Assembly: GCF_003841485.1 (NCBI RefSeq)
Contig: NZ_REFY01000002.1
Location: forward strand, 248,001 to 312,000
Length of the DNA stretch: 64,000 nt
Source: Natrarchaeobius halalkaliphilus
GTDB taxonomy: Archaea; Halobacteriota; Halobacteria; Halobacteriales; Natrialbaceae
Reading direction: 5' to 3'
Shown: positions 63,078 through 64,000 of the stretch, piece after piece
Numbering within the stretch: the first letter of the stretch is position 1
Layout of the letters: each line of letters opens with the position of its first letter
Notes under the pieces: model-generated
The model's database searches: none
Told to the model about the DNA's origin: nothing
The model's input: only the letters and a program-made list of their open reading frames with translations
Position numbers and translations under genes: made by a program

Positions 63078-64000
63078 CTACATCAGGTAGAACAGCGGGA
63101 AGAGAATGACCCAGACGATATCGACGAAGTGCCAGTAGAGTCCGAAGAACTCGACCGGCCGGTGATCCTCGAGATACGCGTCGACGCTTACGATCCGGTA
63201 GATCATGAAGATAGCGATGAGCACGCCGAGGATGACGTGAAGCGCGTGCAGGCCCGTGGTCACGAAGTAGATCGAGTGCTCGATGCTGGTCCACCAATAT
63301 TCACCGATCGCGAACTTGTAGTTGTACTCGTAGGCCTTGACGACCATGAAGGTGAGGGCAAGCGCAAGCGTCGCGCCCATCGCACCGAGCAGCCCCTTCT
63401 TGTTCTTGCGTTCAGCGAAGACGAGCGCCATGATGACCGTGAAACTCGAGGTCAACAGGACGTACGTGTTGAGTAGCCCGGGCCAGGAGGCGAACGGAAC
63501 GGTCGTCCAGTCGGACCAACCAGTGTGCAGACGCATGAAGACGAACGCACCGATCGCAGCACCGAAGACGACGACGTCGGATGCGAGGAACACCCAGACG
63601 CCCATTTTGGTGTTTCCGACGCCGCCGAACGGCCACCGTTCGGCAACTGCCATCTCCGGGACGGTGAACTGCTCGAGACCGAACTTGAAGAGGGTGTATC
63701 CGAGCAGGACGATGCCGAGTGCGACCAGACCCAGATACAAGGCGTTCGGCTCGGCACTGGTCCCGACGACGGAGTGACCGCGATTTTCAGCGAATTCGAC
63801 GAGGTACGGTGTGATTCCCGTCAGTCCGAGGAAAAACACGAAGGTCCCGATACCGATTCCGAGAGGCCAGATACTGGCGTGATCTGGGTGTTCTTCTTCG
63901 TGGCCAGCGACCGTTTCGGAGGCGGTTCCCTCACCGTGGGCAACGCCGCCGTCCGTCGCCGCCGCCGAATCCTCGACGAACTCGAGGTGACCGCTCGCGT
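63078..64000 (-). CDS. Heme-copper oxidase subunit III, 5' end beyond the window
   Basis: At least 306 aa; the frame is open to the right edge, so the start lies outside. An acidic N-region (EFVEDSAAATDGGVAHGE, AGHEEEHPDHASIWPLG) leads into the membrane part: GKWPF-like AERWPFGGVGNTKMGVWVFL, ASDVVVFGAAIGAFVFMRLH, then MALVFAERKNKKGLLGAMGA, YWWTSIEHSIYFVTTGLHAL, HVILGVLIAIFMIYRIVSVD, and VEFFGLYWHFVDIVWVILFP. The WHFVDxVW end is the subunit III signature. It stabilises the oxidase that reduces oxygen at the membrane. An internal GTG at 63839 is not the start. Confidence 0.9.
   Translation of the reverse strand, partial: ASGHLEFVEDSAAATDGGVAHGEGTASETVAGHEEEHPDHASIWPLGIGIGTFVFFLGLTGITPYLVEFAENRGHSVVGTSAEPNALYLGLVALGIVLLGYTLFKFGLEQFTVPEMAVAERWPFGGVGNTKMGVWVFLASDVVVFGAAIGAFVFMRLHTGWSDWTTVPFASWPGLLNTYVLLTSSFTVIMALVFAERKNKKGLLGAMGATLALALTFMVVKAYEYNYKFAIGEYWWTSIEHSIYFVTTGLHALHVILGVLIAIFMIYRIVSVDAYLEDHRPVEFFGLYWHFVDIVWVILFPLFYLM

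Noticed and set aside
1-64000. CRISPR array or cas genes
   Set aside because: No regularly spaced repeats and no Cas motifs were seen.

Overview
The window is haloarchaeal chromosome. Proteins are strongly acidic, most codons end in G or C, TATA boxes lie about 25-35 bp ahead of start codons (many transcripts look leaderless), and the ribosomal proteins, the tRNA and the F420, GGGP-lipid and cobalamin genes are archaeal. The gene mix resembles Natrialbaceae (Natrialba, Natronorubrum or Haloterrigena relatives); that placement is by recall, not alignment.

Layout. 1-6556: an AIR-synthase-like gene cut by the left edge, an F420-type oxidoreductase, a TetR regulator tail-to-tail with an MFS exporter, a truncated HTH gene and a large Lhr-type helicase. 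6800-20500: MBL hydrolase, GGGP synthase, two tail-to-tail HTH-10 regulators beside a cytochrome P450, a cation/proton antiporter, Mrp, a UDG-like protein, a DUF5788-like gene with PolX, and another HTH-10 regulator. 20687-32314: clade-2 catalase, methylmalonyl-CoA epimerase, a two-gene MgtE transporter, proline dehydrogenase, a cluster of FemAB/GNAT-like protein, alpha-barrel protein and ATP-grasp ligase, a PhoU/TrkA_C regulator and SerRS. 32513-43910: CofG, a P-loop kinase, a PhiH1-repressor-like protein, a metzincin protease, a large PAS/GAF HTH-10 regulator, an MTH865 protein, a ribbon-helix-helix protein, cobyric acid synthase and CobO, MsrA, a RibD-type reductase and a zinc-ribbon protein.

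43911-46878 is the accessory part. It has a frameshifted IS630 remnant, a truncated TnpB with its right-end hairpin, a second solo hairpin, a divergent pair (unknown 182-aa protein and a winged-helix regulator) around tandem palindromes, a PadR remnant, a 56-aa gene with a perfect Shine-Dalgarno, and a 22-bp copy of the 3' end of the intact tRNA-Gly(GCC). It looks like a decayed integrated element at the tRNA.

47191-61837 is the S10/spc ribosomal operon: a SPOUT-family gene, uL3 uL4 uL23 uL2 uS19 uL22 uS3 uL29, RNase P component 1, uS17 uL14 uL24 eS4 uL5 uS14 uS8 uL6 eL32 eL19 uL18 uS5 uL30 uL15 and SecY, nearly all overlapping or a few bases apart. After it come a cytochrome-oxidase subunit IV gene, a subtilisin-like protease pseudogene, and a heme-copper oxidase subunit III gene that runs off the right edge.
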